Part shown: positions 1-10,425 of the stretch, one piece after another
Layout of the letters: the number at the start of each line of letters is the position of its first letter
Position numbering within the stretch: position 1 is the stretch's first letter
Position numbers and translations under genes: made by a program
Source of the DNA: Mycobacterium sp. ENV421
GTDB lineage: Bacteria > Actinomycetota > Actinomycetes > Mycobacteriales > Mycobacteriaceae
Assembly (NCBI RefSeq): GCF_002887815.1
Contig: NZ_PDHO01000001.1
Location: forward strand, 1 to 64,000
Length of the DNA stretch: 64,000 bases
Direction of reading: 5' to 3'
The notes under the pieces: model-generated
Told to the model about the DNA's origin: nothing
Database searches by the model: none
The model's input: only the letters and a program-made list of their open reading frames with translations

Positions 1-93
1 TACTGTCCAAACCGTCCGACCCACCCGCTGTTGCACTAGCCCCTTGAATCCGCCGCGAAAACTCGACGACAACCCGCACGCTCGGCGAGGTTC

Positions 94-2997
94 CTAGGCC
101 TGCGCCGGCATCGCCGCCGTATCCGCGTCGTCGCTGGGTCGTTTGCGCGGCTGCGGGGGCAGGAAGTGGTAGTCGCCTCGGGGGTAGACCACCTGCGGCC
201 ACCAGAACCACCGGCCCAGCATCGTCGCGATCGACGGCATCAGCAGTGACCGCACGATGAAGGTGTCGATCAGCAGGCCGATCGCGATCGTCGACCCCAT
301 CTGGGCCAGCACCACCAGCTTGCTGAACATCATGCCGGCCATGGTGGCGGCGAACACCAGACCGGCCGACGTCACGACGCTGCCGGTGCCGGCCATCGAC
401 CGGATGATGCCGGTCTTCAACCCGGCGTGGATCTCATCCTTGAACCGCGAGACCAGCAGCAGGTTGTAGTCCGACCCCACCGCCAACAGGATGATGACGG
501 ACATCAGCATGACCAGCCACTGCACCTGGATCCCGAACAGGTCCTGCCAGAGCAGCACCGAGATACCGAACGATGCGGCGATCGAGCTGCCTGCCGTCCC
601 CACGATCACCAGTGCGGCGACCACACTGCGGGTCAGGATCAGCATGATCATGAAGATCAGAGTCAGCGACGACACCACAGCGATCAGCAGGTCGTAGCGC
701 GCGCCGTCGGACATGTCCTTATAGGTCGCCGCCACGCCACCGAGATAGATCTTGGCGTTCGACAGCGATGACATCTTCAGCGCCTCTTGGGCGGCCTTGC
801 GTTCGGAGTTGACGCGGGCGATGCCGTCCACTGTCGCGGGGTCACCCTCGTGGGTGATGAACATGCGGGTCGACTTGCCATCCGGCGAGAAGAACATCTT
901 CAGGCCGCGCTCGAAGTCGGGATTCTGGAAGGCTTCCGGCGGCAGGAAGAACAGGTCGTCGTTCTTGGCCTGGTCGAAACTCTCACCCATCGCCAGGGCG
1001 GTGTCGTTGGACGCCTGCATCTGGTCCAGCAGGGCCTTCTGCGAGTTGTATGACGCCAGTGCCAGATCGCGGCTGACCTTCATCGACGCGATCGTCTGGG
1101 GGAGCAGGGCAGTCAGCTGTGGCGCGATCGCGGCCAGCTGATCGGTATTGCCCTGCACGCCTTGGGTTTTGTCGGTCACCTCGTCGATCCCGTCGAGGGA
1201 GTCGAACAGTGACCGGGCCGCGGCGCACAGCGGGATGTCGTAGCAGTGCGGTTCCCAGTAGAAGTAATTGCGCATCGGCCGGAACTGGTCATCGAAGTTC
1301 GCGATGTTGTCCCGCAATTGCTTGGTGGTCTCCAGCAGATCCTGGGAGCGGGCCGCGGAGTCCTGAGTGAGCTGCGTCTGCTTCAGGGACAGCTGATATT
1401 GCTTCTCCAGGATGTCGATCGAGACGTTCATCGAGTCAACCGTTTTCAGCTGGTTGTCCAACTGATCGCGCTGGAACGGCAGGTTCATGTTGCTCGTCTG
1501 GCCCTGGATGCTCGTCTGGAAGGGGATCGAGCTGTGCTGGATCGGGATGCCCAGCGGCCGGGTGATGCTCTGCACCATCGCGATGCCCTCGGTGTGCATC
1601 ACATTGCTGGCGATCTTGTTCAGCACCAGCATGTCCGCGGAATTGCGCATGTCATGGTCGGCTTCGACCATGAGGATGTCCGGATTCATCCGGGCTTCGG
1701 TGAAGTGTCGATTGGCCGCGGCAAAGCCTTGATTGGCCGGGGCGTCCGCAGGGAGGTAGTGCTGGTCGTTGTAGGCCGGCTTGTATCCCGGTATGGCCAC
1801 GATGCCGATCAGCACCACGAACAGGCTCGCCACGAAAATCGGTGCGGGCCAACGCACCACCGCGGTGCCGACCCGCCGCCAGAATCTGCTCTGTGGCGGA
1901 CGCTTGGACTCGTACAGCCCGACGCGGCTGCCCAGGTAGAGCACGGCCGGCCCGAGGGTGACCGCGATCGCGACGATCACGAGCATGCCGATCGCGACGG
2001 GCGCGCCCATGGTGGTGAAGTACGGCAGGCGCGCGAACGACAGGCAGTACGTCGCGCCGGCGATCGTCAGTCCCGAGCCCACGATGACGGGCGCGACGGA
2101 TCTGAACGTGGCGTAGTAGGAGTCGTCGCGGTCCAATCCCAGAGCGCGGTCTTCGCGATATCGGCCGAAGATGAAGATGCCGTAGTCGGTGGCGGCCGCG
2201 ATCGCCAGCATTGTGAGGATGTTGCCGGCGAAGGTGGTCAGCCCGAACGCGCCGTGCAGAGCCAGGAGTGACACCACGCCGCGGGCGGTCAACAGTCCCA
2301 GGAACGTCAGGAACAGCTGGATCAGCGTGGTTCGGATCGATCGGTAGACGATCAGCAGCATGCCCGCGATGGCGGCCAGGGTGATCAGGGTGATCATCGC
2401 GAGGCTGGCGTTGCCGATGACGTGCAGGTCGTCGGTGAGCGCTGCCGGTCCGGCGACGTACGCCTGGACGCCGGGCGGTGCCGGGGTCTCCTTGATGACC
2501 TTGCGAACCTCGTCCACGCCTTCGTTGGCCAGCGTCTGGCCCTGCTCGCCGGCGAGGTTGATCATCACGTAAGACGCTTTGCCATCGGCACTTTGGGCGC
2601 CGGCTGCCGTGAGCGTGTCACTCCAGAAGTCCTGGATGTGCTGGATGTGCTCGGGGTCTTGTTCCAGCTTGCGGATGATCTCGTCGTAGTACTGGTGGGC
2701 GTCCGGGCCGAGGGGCTTCTGGCCCTCGATGACGACCATGATCGTGCTGTTGGAGTTGAACTCTTTGAAGTTGGCCCCCATCAACTTCATCGCCTTCATC
2801 GACGGGGCGTCTTCGGGTGCCATGGGCGCCGAGTGCATCTCGCCGACGACCTCGAGCTGGGGCGCGACGACGTTGACCAAGACGGCTATCGCGATCCAGA
2901 ACAGGATGATCGGCAGTGCGAGGATGCGCAGTAGGTGCGGGACGACCGGCCGCTTCGGCGCGCTGGCGGGTTCGGGCGCGGTGACGGTGTGGGTCAT
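94..2997 (-). CDS. mmpL: MmpL-family RND transporter (MmpL4/MmpL5-like)
   Basis: 967 aa, the usual length of mycobacterial MmpL proteins. The N-terminal membrane segment is followed by a large extracytoplasmic loop (about residues 60-200), a block of membrane helices (about 200-400), a second long glutamine-rich, coiled-coil-like loop (about 430-750), and a final membrane block (about 770-930). The loop segment reading GEMHSAPMAPEDAPSM and the later QDFWSDTLTAAGAQSADGK are typical of the MmpL4/MmpL5 subgroup. In M. tuberculosis those proteins, with MmpS4/MmpS5, export siderophores and efflux drugs across the inner membrane using proton-motive force. The ATG overlaps the mmpS stop by 4 bp (ATGA), so the two are translationally coupled. 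Subgroup placement is from remembered family sequence; the substrate cannot be read from the sequence. Confidence 0.93.
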   Translation of the reverse strand: MTHTVTAPEPASAPKRPVVPHLLRILALPIILFWIAIAVLVNVVAPQLEVVGEMHSAPMAPEDAPSMKAMKLMGANFKEFNSNSTIMVVIEGQKPLGPDAHQYYDEIIRKLEQDPEHIQHIQDFWSDTLTAAGAQSADGKASYVMINLAGEQGQTLANEGVDEVRKVIKETPAPPGVQAYVAGPAALTDDLHVIGNASLAMITLITLAAIAGMLLIVYRSIRTTLIQLFLTFLGLLTARGVVSLLALHGAFGLTTFAGNILTMLAIAAATDYGIFIFGRYREDRALGLDRDDSYYATFRSVAPVIVGSGLTIAGATYCLSFARLPYFTTMGAPVAIGMLVIVAIAVTLGPAVLYLGSRVGLYESKRPPQSRFWRRVGTAVVRWPAPIFVASLFVVLIGIVAIPGYKPAYNDQHYLPADAPANQGFAAANRHFTEARMNPDILMVEADHDMRNSADMLVLNKIASNVMHTEGIAMVQSITRPLGIPIQHSSIPFQTSIQGQTSNMNLPFQRDQLDNQLKTVDSMNVSIDILEKQYQLSLKQTQLTQDSAARSQDLLETTKQLRDNIANFDDQFRPMRNYFYWEPHCYDIPLCAAARSLFDSLDGIDEVTDKTQGVQGNTDQLAAIAPQLTALLPQTIASMKVSRDLALASYNSQKALLDQMQASNDTALAMGESFDQAKNDDLFFLPPEAFQNPDFERGLKMFFSPDGKSTRMFITHEGDPATVDGIARVNSERKAAQEALKMSSLSNAKIYLGGVAATYKDMSDGARYDLLIAVVSSLTLIFMIMLILTRSVVAALVIVGTAGSSIAASFGISVLLWQDLFGIQVQWLVMLMSVIILLAVGSDYNLLLVSRFKDEIHAGLKTGIIRSMAGTGSVVTSAGLVFAATMAGMMFSKLVVLAQMGSTIAIGLLIDTFIVRSLLMPSIATMLGRWFWWPQVVYPRGDYHFLPPQPRKRPSDDADTAAMPAQA

Positions 2998-3434
2998 GCC
3001 GACTTCACCAGGCAGTAGGTCTGGGCGTTGACGCCATCGGCCGATTGCTCTTCACGGACGGTTCCGTTCACGGTGACGCGGCATCCAATCTGATCTCCGT
3101 CGGTCCGCGCCATGAGGCTGGCGCTGACAGCGGGCAATGTTGTCGACAGGGTGATCGACCAGGGCAGCGGGACGGTGATCGTGTGCACCTTGGCTTCCGG
3201 GTCGAAATAACTGATCTGGGCGTTGGTTCCGGGCGCGCCGTAGACGTCGTAGACCATGACCTTGGGGTTGAACTGGACGATCTCGATGCCCGAGCCCGCT
3301 CCGGCATTCAGGTCCTGAGAGGCGAACATCTTGTGCAGTCGTGAGACGACCAGGCCCGAAACGGACAGCACCACTATGAGTACCAACGGAATCCAGATGC
3401 GTTTGAACACGCGGCCGACCGGAATAGCTTTCAC
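2994..3434 (-). CDS. mmpS: MmpS-family membrane accessory protein
   Basis: About 146 aa: one N-terminal transmembrane helix (WIPLVLIVVLSVSGLVV) followed by a periplasmic beta-rich domain with the family features (YDVYGAPGTNAQISYFDP, a late CRVTVNG and a C-terminal Cys). MmpS proteins are periplasmic adaptors of MmpL pumps. I chose the GTG at 3434 because GGAAGG lies 7 bases upstream. A GTG at 3452, which overlaps the marR stop as GTGA, would add six residues and cannot be excluded. The gene sits between marR and mmpL in what reads as a three-gene operon. In M. tuberculosis the mmpS5-mmpL5 pair is controlled by the divergent MarR protein Rv0678; here the regulator is co-directional. Confidence 0.9.
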   Translation of the reverse strand: MKAIPVGRVFKRIWIPLVLIVVLSVSGLVVSRLHKMFASQDLNAGAGSGIEIVQFNPKVMVYDVYGAPGTNAQISYFDPEAKVHTITVPLPWSITLSTTLPAVSASLMARTDGDQIGCRVTVNGTVREEQSADGVNAQTYCLVKSA

Positions 3435-3448
3435 CCGAACACCTTCCG

Positions 3449-3964
3449 TCACCTGCCCGGCCGCGGCGCGGCCGGCCCTTCGTCTGCAGACTCTGAAGCG
3501 CCGTCTGTCCCGCAGTCGGCATTGGCGACGAGCCGGCCGATCAGCGGCAATGCCACTCGCGCCGAGAGCCACAGCGCCGACTGCTCTTCGGCCGTCAGTG
3601 TCGTCATCAACGCCGCCAGCCGTTCCCGGCGTAGACGCTTGCGATCATCGAGCAACGCCTGGCCCTCGGTGGTGATTCCGATCAGGCAGGCCCGGCCGTC
3701 GTCGGGGTCGGGCAGCCGGGTCACGAGCCCGGCGCGTTCCAGCCGCTGGACCAATTGGGTCATCGACGGCTGGCTGACGCCTTCCTTGCCGGCCAGCGTG
3801 GTCAACCGGACGGGGCCCTCGCGGTACACCCGGTTCATCGTGAACGCGGCGGAGGCGCTGAGATCGGCGCGGTCGCTGAGGAACCGGATGGTCAAGTCCA
3901 TCGCCTGGTCGAGGGCATCGCCCACGCACTCGCTGACCTCGGGATCGGTCAGCTGTTTTGCCAC
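3449..3964 (-). CDS. MarR-family transcriptional regulator
   Basis: 171 aa with a winged helix-turn-helix (about residues 35-110). The recognition region VSQPSMTQLVQRLERAGLV and the wing TRLPDPDDGRACLIGITTEG are classic MarR features, with dimerization helices at both ends and a polar C-terminal tail. The start is a GTG with no good ribosome site. A TATAGA -10-like hexamer lies about six bases upstream, so the message may be leaderless. An inverted repeat overlaps that hexamer, which suggests autoregulation. Position upstream of mmpS-mmpL implies control of the efflux pair, probably by derepression on ligand binding (inference). Confidence 0.9.
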   Translation of the reverse strand: MAKQLTDPEVSECVGDALDQAMDLTIRFLSDRADLSASAAFTMNRVYREGPVRLTTLAGKEGVSQPSMTQLVQRLERAGLVTRLPDPDDGRACLIGITTEGQALLDDRKRLRRERLAALMTTLTAEEQSALWLSARVALPLIGRLVANADCGTDGASESADEGPAAPRPGR

Positions 3965-3971
3965 CGGGTAT

Positions 3972-3993
3972 CTATATCACGAAGGCTATATAG
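3972..3993. promoter_or_regulatory. Candidate MarR operator overlapping the marR promoter
   Basis: CTATAT and ATATAG form an exact 6-bp inverted repeat separated by 10 bases, in an unusually AT-rich patch immediately upstream of the marR GTG. The proximal arm overlaps a TATAGA -10-like element for the minus strand. Geometry and position fit a dimeric winged-HTH repressor site. The remaining sequence up to the acetyltransferase end at 4138 shows nothing else I can support. Confidence 0.5.
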
Positions 3994-4137
3994 CGGCAAT
4001 CGGAGCCCGCCCGTACCGCGAGGACACCAGGCTCTCAGCCTCGTCGACGCTGTCCAGAGCGCTTCCCTGTTGGTTGGGCGGTGAGCTGCCGAAGGCAAGG
4101 ATGGCGAGTTGTATGCGGTTGCTTATCTATCGGGCGC

Positions 4138-5589
<1,452 letters not shown>

Positions 5590-5593
<4 letters not shown>

Positions 5594-6231
5594 GAGCGAC
5601 CTGGCGTGATCGCCCGGAATCGCACCCACATGCCGGGCAGGAGCAGCGCGGGTTGTGGGCGCGCGATGTCCCACAACACCGCGTCGGTGCGTCCGATCAG
5701 CTGCCAGCCACCGGGCGAGGGCCGCGGATAGATTCCGCTGAAATCGCCCGCCAGGCCTACCGATCCGGCAGGCACCGCGGTGCGGGGATCGCTGCGCCGT
5801 GGCACGGTCAGGCGGGAGTCTCCCCCGACCAGGTAGGCGAAACCCGGTGCGAATCCGCCGAATCCGACTCGCCACGGCGTCCTGGTGTGCGCCTCGACCA
5901 CCTCGACGGTTGTCATGTCGGTGTGCGTGGCGACATCGAGGAGGTCGGGTCCGTCGTAGATCACGTCGATCGTGACGTCGGCCTCGCCGCTCGGATGGTG
6001 CTCAAAGTGCCCGGGATCGATGCGTAGTCGAGTGAGGCGCTGCCGCGTCGGCGCCTGGTCAGCCGGGTCGGCGAGGGTCAGCAACACGGTGCGGGCTGTC
6101 GGCACGATGTCCAGGACGCCGGGCAACCGTGCCTCGCGCAGGCTGGCGGTCAGTGCCAGCACCGCGTCGGTGGACGGGCATTCCAGCAGCAGCGCTCGGT
6201 CGCCGTAGTCGCGAATTGTGTTGAGCACCAC
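5590..6231 (-). CDS. pxpB: 5-oxoprolinase subunit PxpB (KipI-like)
   Basis: 213 aa AHS1/KipI-family protein. The N-terminal part contains [11 protein letters not shown] and the C-terminal half has the family core [36 protein letters not shown] and TGIYP-like [16 protein letters not shown]. It partners PxpC in ATP-dependent 5-oxoproline hydrolysis. Two GTG codons in tandem (6231, 6228) are possible starts, and neither has a strong ribosome site. It lies 24 bases after the transporter gene and is coupled to pxpC. It corresponds to M. tuberculosis Rv0264c. Confidence 0.9.
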
Positions 6232-6255
6232 GAGGTCTGCCGCCGTTGCCGAAGA

Positions 6256-6972
6256 TCAGACCATCAAGGTGTAGGTCGGTTCGTGACGCTTGATGTATCC
6301 GATGACCCGATACGTGACCGGCAGCATGATCACTTCGACGGCGGTCTTGTAGACCCAACCCAGCGCGGTGTAGGTGACGAAGTCGCCGAAGCTGGTGATG
6401 CCGATGGCGCCGGCGGCGATGCTACAGAAGACCAGGGTGTCGCCGAGCTGGCCGGCGAAGGTCGAGCCGACCAGCCGCGCCCACAGGTGCTTTTCCTTGG
6501 TGCGTTCTTTGATCTTGACGACGGTCCACGCGTTGATGGTCTGGCCGACGATGAAACCGGCCAAGCCGGCGATGATCAGCTGGGTGTAGGCGTGGACGAC
6601 GTTCTCGAAGTGTTCCTGGTTGGTGTAGAAGTCGGCCGACGGGAGATAGATCGTCACCCAGAACGCCAGTGCCGCAAGGATGTTCATGGCAAAGCCGAGG
6701 ATGATGGCCCGGCGCGCGGCTTTGAACCCGTACACCTCGGACAGCACGTCACCGATCACGTACGTCAGCGGGAAGACGATGAAACCGCCGTCGGTGATGA
6801 TCGACCAGTTTCCGATGACGGGCCCGAATGCGACGCCCTTGGTGGCGGTCACATTGGAGATGATCACCAGAGCCGTGAAGACCGAAACGAAGACCGGATA
6901 GTAGCGAGAACCGACCTGCGCGAATCCGGGAGTGGGAACGTCGGCGCGTGCGGTGGCCTGGCTGCTTGTCAC
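6256..6972 (-). CDS. Queuosine precursor transporter (VUT / YhhQ family)
   Basis: 238 aa, GTG start chosen at VTSSQATARADVPTP. About six hydrophobic helices are visible. The family signatures are present: ISNVTATKGVAFG, DGGFIVFPLTYVIGDVLSEVYGF near the first loop, and GSTFAGQLGDTLVF later. The family (COG1738) imports the queuosine precursors preQ0/preQ1 in E. coli (YhhQ). A mycobacterial role in queuosine salvage is inference. It is inserted between fecB and pxpB, which to my knowledge adjoin in M. tuberculosis, and its stop is 24 bases before pxpB. Confidence 0.88.
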   Translation of the reverse strand: MTSSQATARADVPTPGFAQVGSRYYPVFVSVFTALVIISNVTATKGVAFGPVIGNWSIITDGGFIVFPLTYVIGDVLSEVYGFKAARRAIILGFAMNILAALAFWVTIYLPSADFYTNQEHFENVVHAYTQLIIAGLAGFIVGQTINAWTVVKIKERTKEKHLWARLVGSTFAGQLGDTLVFCSIAAGAIGITSFGDFVTYTALGWVYKTAVEVIMLPVTYRVIGYIKRHEPTYTLMV

Positions 6973-6995
6973 AGCTGCTATCCAAGCACGGCAGG

Positions 6996-7970
6996 TCAGG
7001 CCAGCGCGCGTGAGAGCAGCGGCGGCAATTGATCCGCCACCACCGGATAGGACAGCGGCGAGGCGAACGCGATCGCTCCGGCGAGGTCCAGGCCGGTGAA
7101 CACGTTCCGAGTGGCCAGCTTGGCGATCCCGGGATCGGCGGACAGCGCCGCCTGGTCCGCGTCGCTCTCGGTGGACCAGATCAGCACGTCGGCCGAGTCG
7201 AGGGCGTCGGTGAGCTTGTCGCGGGGGATTGCCGCCCGGTGGTCGTCGACGGCATACGCGGTGATGCTGTCGGCGATCTGGAAGCCCATCGCGGTCAGGA
7301 AGTCGGTGCGCCAGCCGGGTAGCGTCGCCGCAACGGTGCCACCGGAGAAGGTGCCCGCCAGCAGCACCGCCTTTTTGTCTTTGAAACCGGGGTTGTTCTT
7401 GGCGACGTCGGCGAACTTGGCGTCGACGTCGGAGATCAGCTGCTTCATCTGCCTGCCCTGGAACACCGCGGTTCCCACCGCGGTGGCCTGGTCCTTCCAC
7501 GGTTCGAAGAAGGCGTCGTCGTCGGACTGGGCGATGGTCGGCGCGATCGCCGACAGCTTCTTGTACGTGTCGGCGTCGAGCCCGGCGTTGACGGCAACGA
7601 TCAGGTCGGGTTTGAGCGCCGCGATCTGGTCGACCTGAATTCCGTTGTCCAGGTTGAGGACAACGGGCTGGGCTGACCCGAGCTTGGCGCGGGCCCACGG
7701 CCACACGCCGAATGGTTGGTCACCGAACCAGTTGGTCACCGCGATGGGGACCACCCCGACCGCCAGCAGATCGTCTTGCTCGGTGAAGCCGGCGCTGACG
7801 ACGCGTTTCGGCGGCGCGGAGATGGTGGTTTCGCCGAAGATGTGCTTGATGGTCACCGATGTGGGGTTGGCGTCGTCGCCGGATCTGTTCGGCGAGCACG
7901 CCGCCGCAACCAGCACTCCCGCCGCACCGGCGGCTCCCAGGAATCCACGCCTCGTCCACTGCGCGCTCAC
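6996..7970 (-). CDS. fecB: FecB-like iron-siderophore binding lipoprotein
   Basis: 324 aa. The N terminus combines a Tat-type RRGFLG, a hydrophobic stretch and a lipobox ending AAAC at about residues 22-25, so it is an exported, lipid-anchored protein. The rest is a class III periplasmic binding domain: PKRVVSAGFTEQDDLLAVGVVPIAV, then ALKPDLIVAVNAG, and a C-terminal ALDSADVLIWSTESD lobe (quoted in parts). Such proteins capture ferric siderophores or heme for ABC import. It is the positional counterpart of Rv0265c (FecB2). No permease or ATPase genes lie beside it. The start is GTG; lysE begins upstream with a 9-base gap. Confidence 0.88.
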   Translation of the reverse strand: MSAQWTRRGFLGAAGAAGVLVAAACSPNRSGDDANPTSVTIKHIFGETTISAPPKRVVSAGFTEQDDLLAVGVVPIAVTNWFGDQPFGVWPWARAKLGSAQPVVLNLDNGIQVDQIAALKPDLIVAVNAGLDADTYKKLSAIAPTIAQSDDDAFFEPWKDQATAVGTAVFQGRQMKQLISDVDAKFADVAKNNPGFKDKKAVLLAGTFSGGTVAATLPGWRTDFLTAMGFQIADSITAYAVDDHRAAIPRDKLTDALDSADVLIWSTESDADQAALSADPGIAKLATRNVFTGLDLAGAIAFASPLSYPVVADQLPPLLSRALA

Positions 7971-7979
7971 GGCGCGAGA

Positions 7980-8579
7980 TTAACCCACCACCAGCGAGAT
8001 GCCGAGTCCAATCATTGCGACGGCAATCAGACCGTCGAGGATCCGCCACGTCAGCGGAGTGGCGAACAACCCGGCCAGCCGGCGCGCGCCGAACCCCAGG
8101 CTGAAGAACCAGACGACGCTGGCGGTCACCGCGCCGATGCCGAACAACCACCGGCTGTCGGCGTGCTGATTGGCCAGCGTTCCGAGCAGCACGACGGTGT
8201 CCAGGTATACGTGCGGATTGAGAAAGGTCATGGCCAGGCACGTCAGCAGCACCGAGATCAGCCGGGTGGAGCCGTTCTGCGCCGGCGCCATGCTGGCCGA
8301 TTTCATTGCTCGGCGTGCCGCCATGGCGCCGTAGCAGAACAGGAAGGCGGCCCCGCCGATCTTGGCCACCGTGACGGTGTTCGGGTGCGCGGTGATGATG
8401 GCACCGATGCCCGCGATGCCGGCGGTGATGAGCAGCAAGTCGGAGACCGCGCACACACTGACCACCGCCAGGACGTGCTCACGCCGGATTCCCTGACGCA
8501 GGACGAACGCGTTCTGCGCGCCGATGGCGGCGATCAGCGTGAACGACGTCAGGAATCCGACGAGTAGCGGCGAGGTCAT
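7980..8579 (-). CDS. lysE: LysE/ArgO-family amino-acid exporter
   Basis: 199 aa membrane protein with about five to six helices. The family N terminus is plain: [23 protein letters not shown], followed by the [17 protein letters not shown] loop and the [10 protein letters not shown] motif near residue 125 (quoted in parts). LysE proteins export L-lysine and L-arginine and are usually induced by the divergent LysR-type regulator LysG. Here the LysG-like gene lies about 3.4 kb away at 12014-12967, not adjacent. Substrate range is inferred from the family. Confidence 0.9.
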   Translation of the reverse strand: MTSPLLVGFLTSFTLIAAIGAQNAFVLRQGIRREHVLAVVSVCAVSDLLLITAGIAGIGAIITAHPNTVTVAKIGGAAFLFCYGAMAARRAMKSASMAPAQNGSTRLISVLLTCLAMTFLNPHVYLDTVVLLGTLANQHADSRWLFGIGAVTASVVWFFSLGFGARRLAGLFATPLTWRILDGLIAVAMIGLGISLVVG

Positions 8580-8662
8580 GCCTAGACGGTAAGAAAGGAC
8601 CGCCGCAACAGTCCAGCTAAAGTTGCTTGCGGTGCTTAAGCGCCGCTAATCCGGTAGCGGCG

Positions 8663-8878
8663 TCAGCAGATGGCGGCGGCGGCGATGAGCCCGAACGAGA
8701 TGAGCACAATGCTCAGCACGAACGCTGCGTGACCCATCGACAGTGCCACGACCACGCCGACGACACCGGCGACGAAGATCGCGACCATCAGGAATGCCAT
8801 CAGTCCGCTGTGCGGGTTGATGGCGGCGCGGGGGAGCGGTACGACTCTCGGTCCTTGAGGACGTTCCATGCCCGTCAT
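8663..8878 (-). CDS. Small two-helix membrane protein of unknown function
   Basis: 71 aa. The start ATG is preceded by GGAGG six bases upstream, which decides this frame over the overlapping alternative frame. A short polar N terminus (residues 1-25) is followed by two hydrophobic segments, about 26-46 (LMAFLMVAIFVAGVVGVVVA) and 51-70. I do not recognise a named family. It sits alone between lysE and the SIP-family gene, with its own upstream region. Confidence 0.7.
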   Translation of the reverse strand: MTGMERPQGPRVVPLPRAAINPHSGLMAFLMVAIFVAGVVGVVVALSMGHAAFVLSIVLISFGLIAAAAIC

Positions 8879-8906
8879 CCAACACCTCCGTATGTGACTT
8901 AGTTCA

Positions 8907-8934
8907 TGATCCTAGAAATAGGTGATGCGGATCA
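8907..8934. promoter_or_regulatory. Inverted repeat upstream of the small membrane protein gene
   Basis: TGATCC and GGATCA arms lie 16 bases apart, with a smaller CCTA...TAGG element nested inside. This is in the 100-base gap between the small membrane protein start and the SIP-family stop. It could be an operator for the small gene or a weak terminator for the SIP gene. No run of T follows. Confidence 0.25.
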
Positions 8935-8978
8935 CAAGCACCGCCGGGTAACGGTTGTCGGGTGGTCGGCTGGCGCCG

Positions 8979-9782
8979 CTAGAGACCGATCCGTTCCAAG
9001 GCGTCGTCGAACTCCTCGGCGGCCGCCTTGTCGCTCTTACCGTCGGCGATCGCCTGCCGGTACATCGCGAGGAAGTCGTCTCCGACCAGGGCGAACCGCG
9101 CGTCCCAGGCGGCCGAGTCCTGCCGCCAGTACCCCATGACGTCGTACTGGTCGATGGTCCAGCCGCTGCGCCGCAGGTGCTTGCGGACCTCCCGCGATGC
9201 GCCCGCCTCGCCGCCGAACCAGCAGTAGCCGTCCGCCGGCAGTTCGACGCCGCGGACCAGCTGAGCGAGCCGGCTCGCCGCGACGCCGTTCCCGCTGCCC
9301 AGGCTGGGTATGAGCGTGACGCCGGCCCGGGTCGGCAGATAGTCGAGATCGTCGTTGTCGAGTACCTCGACCACGACGGTGGTGGAGACGGCCGGCGGCG
9401 CTTCGGCCATGATGCGGGCGAGCGCGGGTAGCCCGGCGAGATCGGCGACCAGCAGCTGCCACGTCGTACTTGCCGGCGGCCGGTACCACGCGCGGGCGTG
9501 GTCGAGGCCGACATGATCGCCCACGCTGACGGTCTGCGCCCACACGCTGCCGGGACCGCCGGGATGCAGCAGGATGTCCAGGTCGATGAGGTCTCCGGCC
9601 TGGCGCCGCACGGAGTAGGTGCGGCCGTTGTTCGGTGAGTCCGCGTCGAAGTACACCCCGACGGCGCAATCGGCGGCCGGCGCGACGGCCAGCGATTCGG
9701 GGGCGTCCACCCGCAGCCTGACGCGACGCAGCCGAGAATTCGGTGCGAACGTCTCGACGACGGTCGCAGACGTGAAGCTCAT
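8979..9782 (-). CDS. SIP-family FAD-binding siderophore-interacting protein / NADPH flavoprotein
   Basis: 267 aa ViuB/SIP-type flavoprotein. The N-terminal FAD barrel holds NNGRTYSVRR (RxYS-type flavin motif, about residues 70-80) and the segment DILLHPGGPGSVWAQTV. The C-terminal NAD(P)-binding half holds WFGGEAGASREVRKHLRR and ends with the GYWRQD signature. The family includes ferric-siderophore reductases that release iron in the cytoplasm. Its ATG overlaps the TetR stop by one base (TGATG), so it is the second gene of a TetR-SIP operon facing a cytochrome P450. Electron supply to that P450 is an alternative role (inference). Confidence 0.88.
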   Translation of the reverse strand: MSFTSATVVETFAPNSRLRRVRLRVDAPESLAVAPAADCAVGVYFDADSPNNGRTYSVRRQAGDLIDLDILLHPGGPGSVWAQTVSVGDHVGLDHARAWYRPPASTTWQLLVADLAGLPALARIMAEAPPAVSTTVVVEVLDNDDLDYLPTRAGVTLIPSLGSGNGVAASRLAQLVRGVELPADGYCWFGGEAGASREVRKHLRRSGWTIDQYDVMGYWRQDSAAWDARFALVGDDFLAMYRQAIADGKSDKAAAEEFDDALERIGL

Positions 9783-10390
9783 CAGACCGCCCCGGCCGCT
9801 CCGAGTGTGGTGGCGGTCAGCGTGGCGACGAGGGTGTCTTCGTCGGTGTCGATGTCGCCGTGTAACCAAGCGGCGATGAGCTCCGTGGCGGCGGTGACCA
9901 TCGTCCTGGTCGCAAGCAAGCGGTCCACTGACGGCTTCGGCGGTCCCTCGAACGGCATTGCTTCGGCCGCAATGCGTTCGGTGAACGCACTGATCTCCCG
10001 CTGTTGGAGCTGGCGCAGTCGGGGAAATCCAGGCGACTCCATGTAGAGCCGGGCGTCGGCGGCACTGGCGACCAGCGTGTGGACCACGGTCTGCAGGACG
10101 CCGTGGGCCCGCTCGGGCTTGGGAAGGGTGGCCAGCACCACCTCCATTGCAGCCTTGAGCCTGCTGTACAGGTCTTCGGCACAGGCGTCCAGGAGATCGT
10201 CTTTCGTGCTGAATTCGGCATAGAAGTAGCGCTTGCTCAGTCGCGCTCGCTGGCACACCAGGTCGACGGTCAGCGGCGCGATGCCCATCTCGGCGATCAG
10301 GTCGCGGGCGGCGTCGAGCAGCCGGGCTCGGCGCTCCTGCGAGCGCTGCAGTGAACTGAGCCCGCCGTAGGTGCGTCCTTCGACAACCAT
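9782..10390 (-). CDS. TetR-family transcriptional regulator
   Basis: 202 aa from the ATG at 10390 (MVVEGRTYGG). The TetR DNA-binding domain is at about residues 15-65: SQERRARLLDAARDLIAEMG, then VDLVCQRARLSKRYFYAEFSTKDDLL, in two consecutive stretches. The ligand domain is all-helical and unassigned. Upstream in-frame starts exist, but they would place the start inside the operator region. It is co-transcribed with the SIP-family gene and divergent from the P450, with a strong palindrome between them, so it probably represses both directions. Confidence 0.9.
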   Translation of the reverse strand: MVVEGRTYGGLSSLQRSQERRARLLDAARDLIAEMGIAPLTVDLVCQRARLSKRYFYAEFSTKDDLLDACAEDLYSRLKAAMEVVLATLPKPERAHGVLQTVVHTLVASAADARLYMESPGFPRLRQLQQREISAFTERIAAEAMPFEGPPKPSVDRLLATRTMVTAATELIAAWLHGDIDTDEDTLVATLTATTLGAAGAV

Positions 10391-10425
10391 GACGCCATCT
10401 TGACCCATCGTGTGGGCCGCGCCAT

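Noticed and set aside
1..93. Possible end of a gene or terminator before mmpL's stop
   Set aside because: No coding frame with support and no hairpin plus T-run; I see nothing reportable in these bases.
8646..8885. Alternative frame of 79 codons over the small membrane protein
   Set aside because: Arg-rich and polar, while the chosen frame has two membrane helices and the GGAGG site at the right distance.
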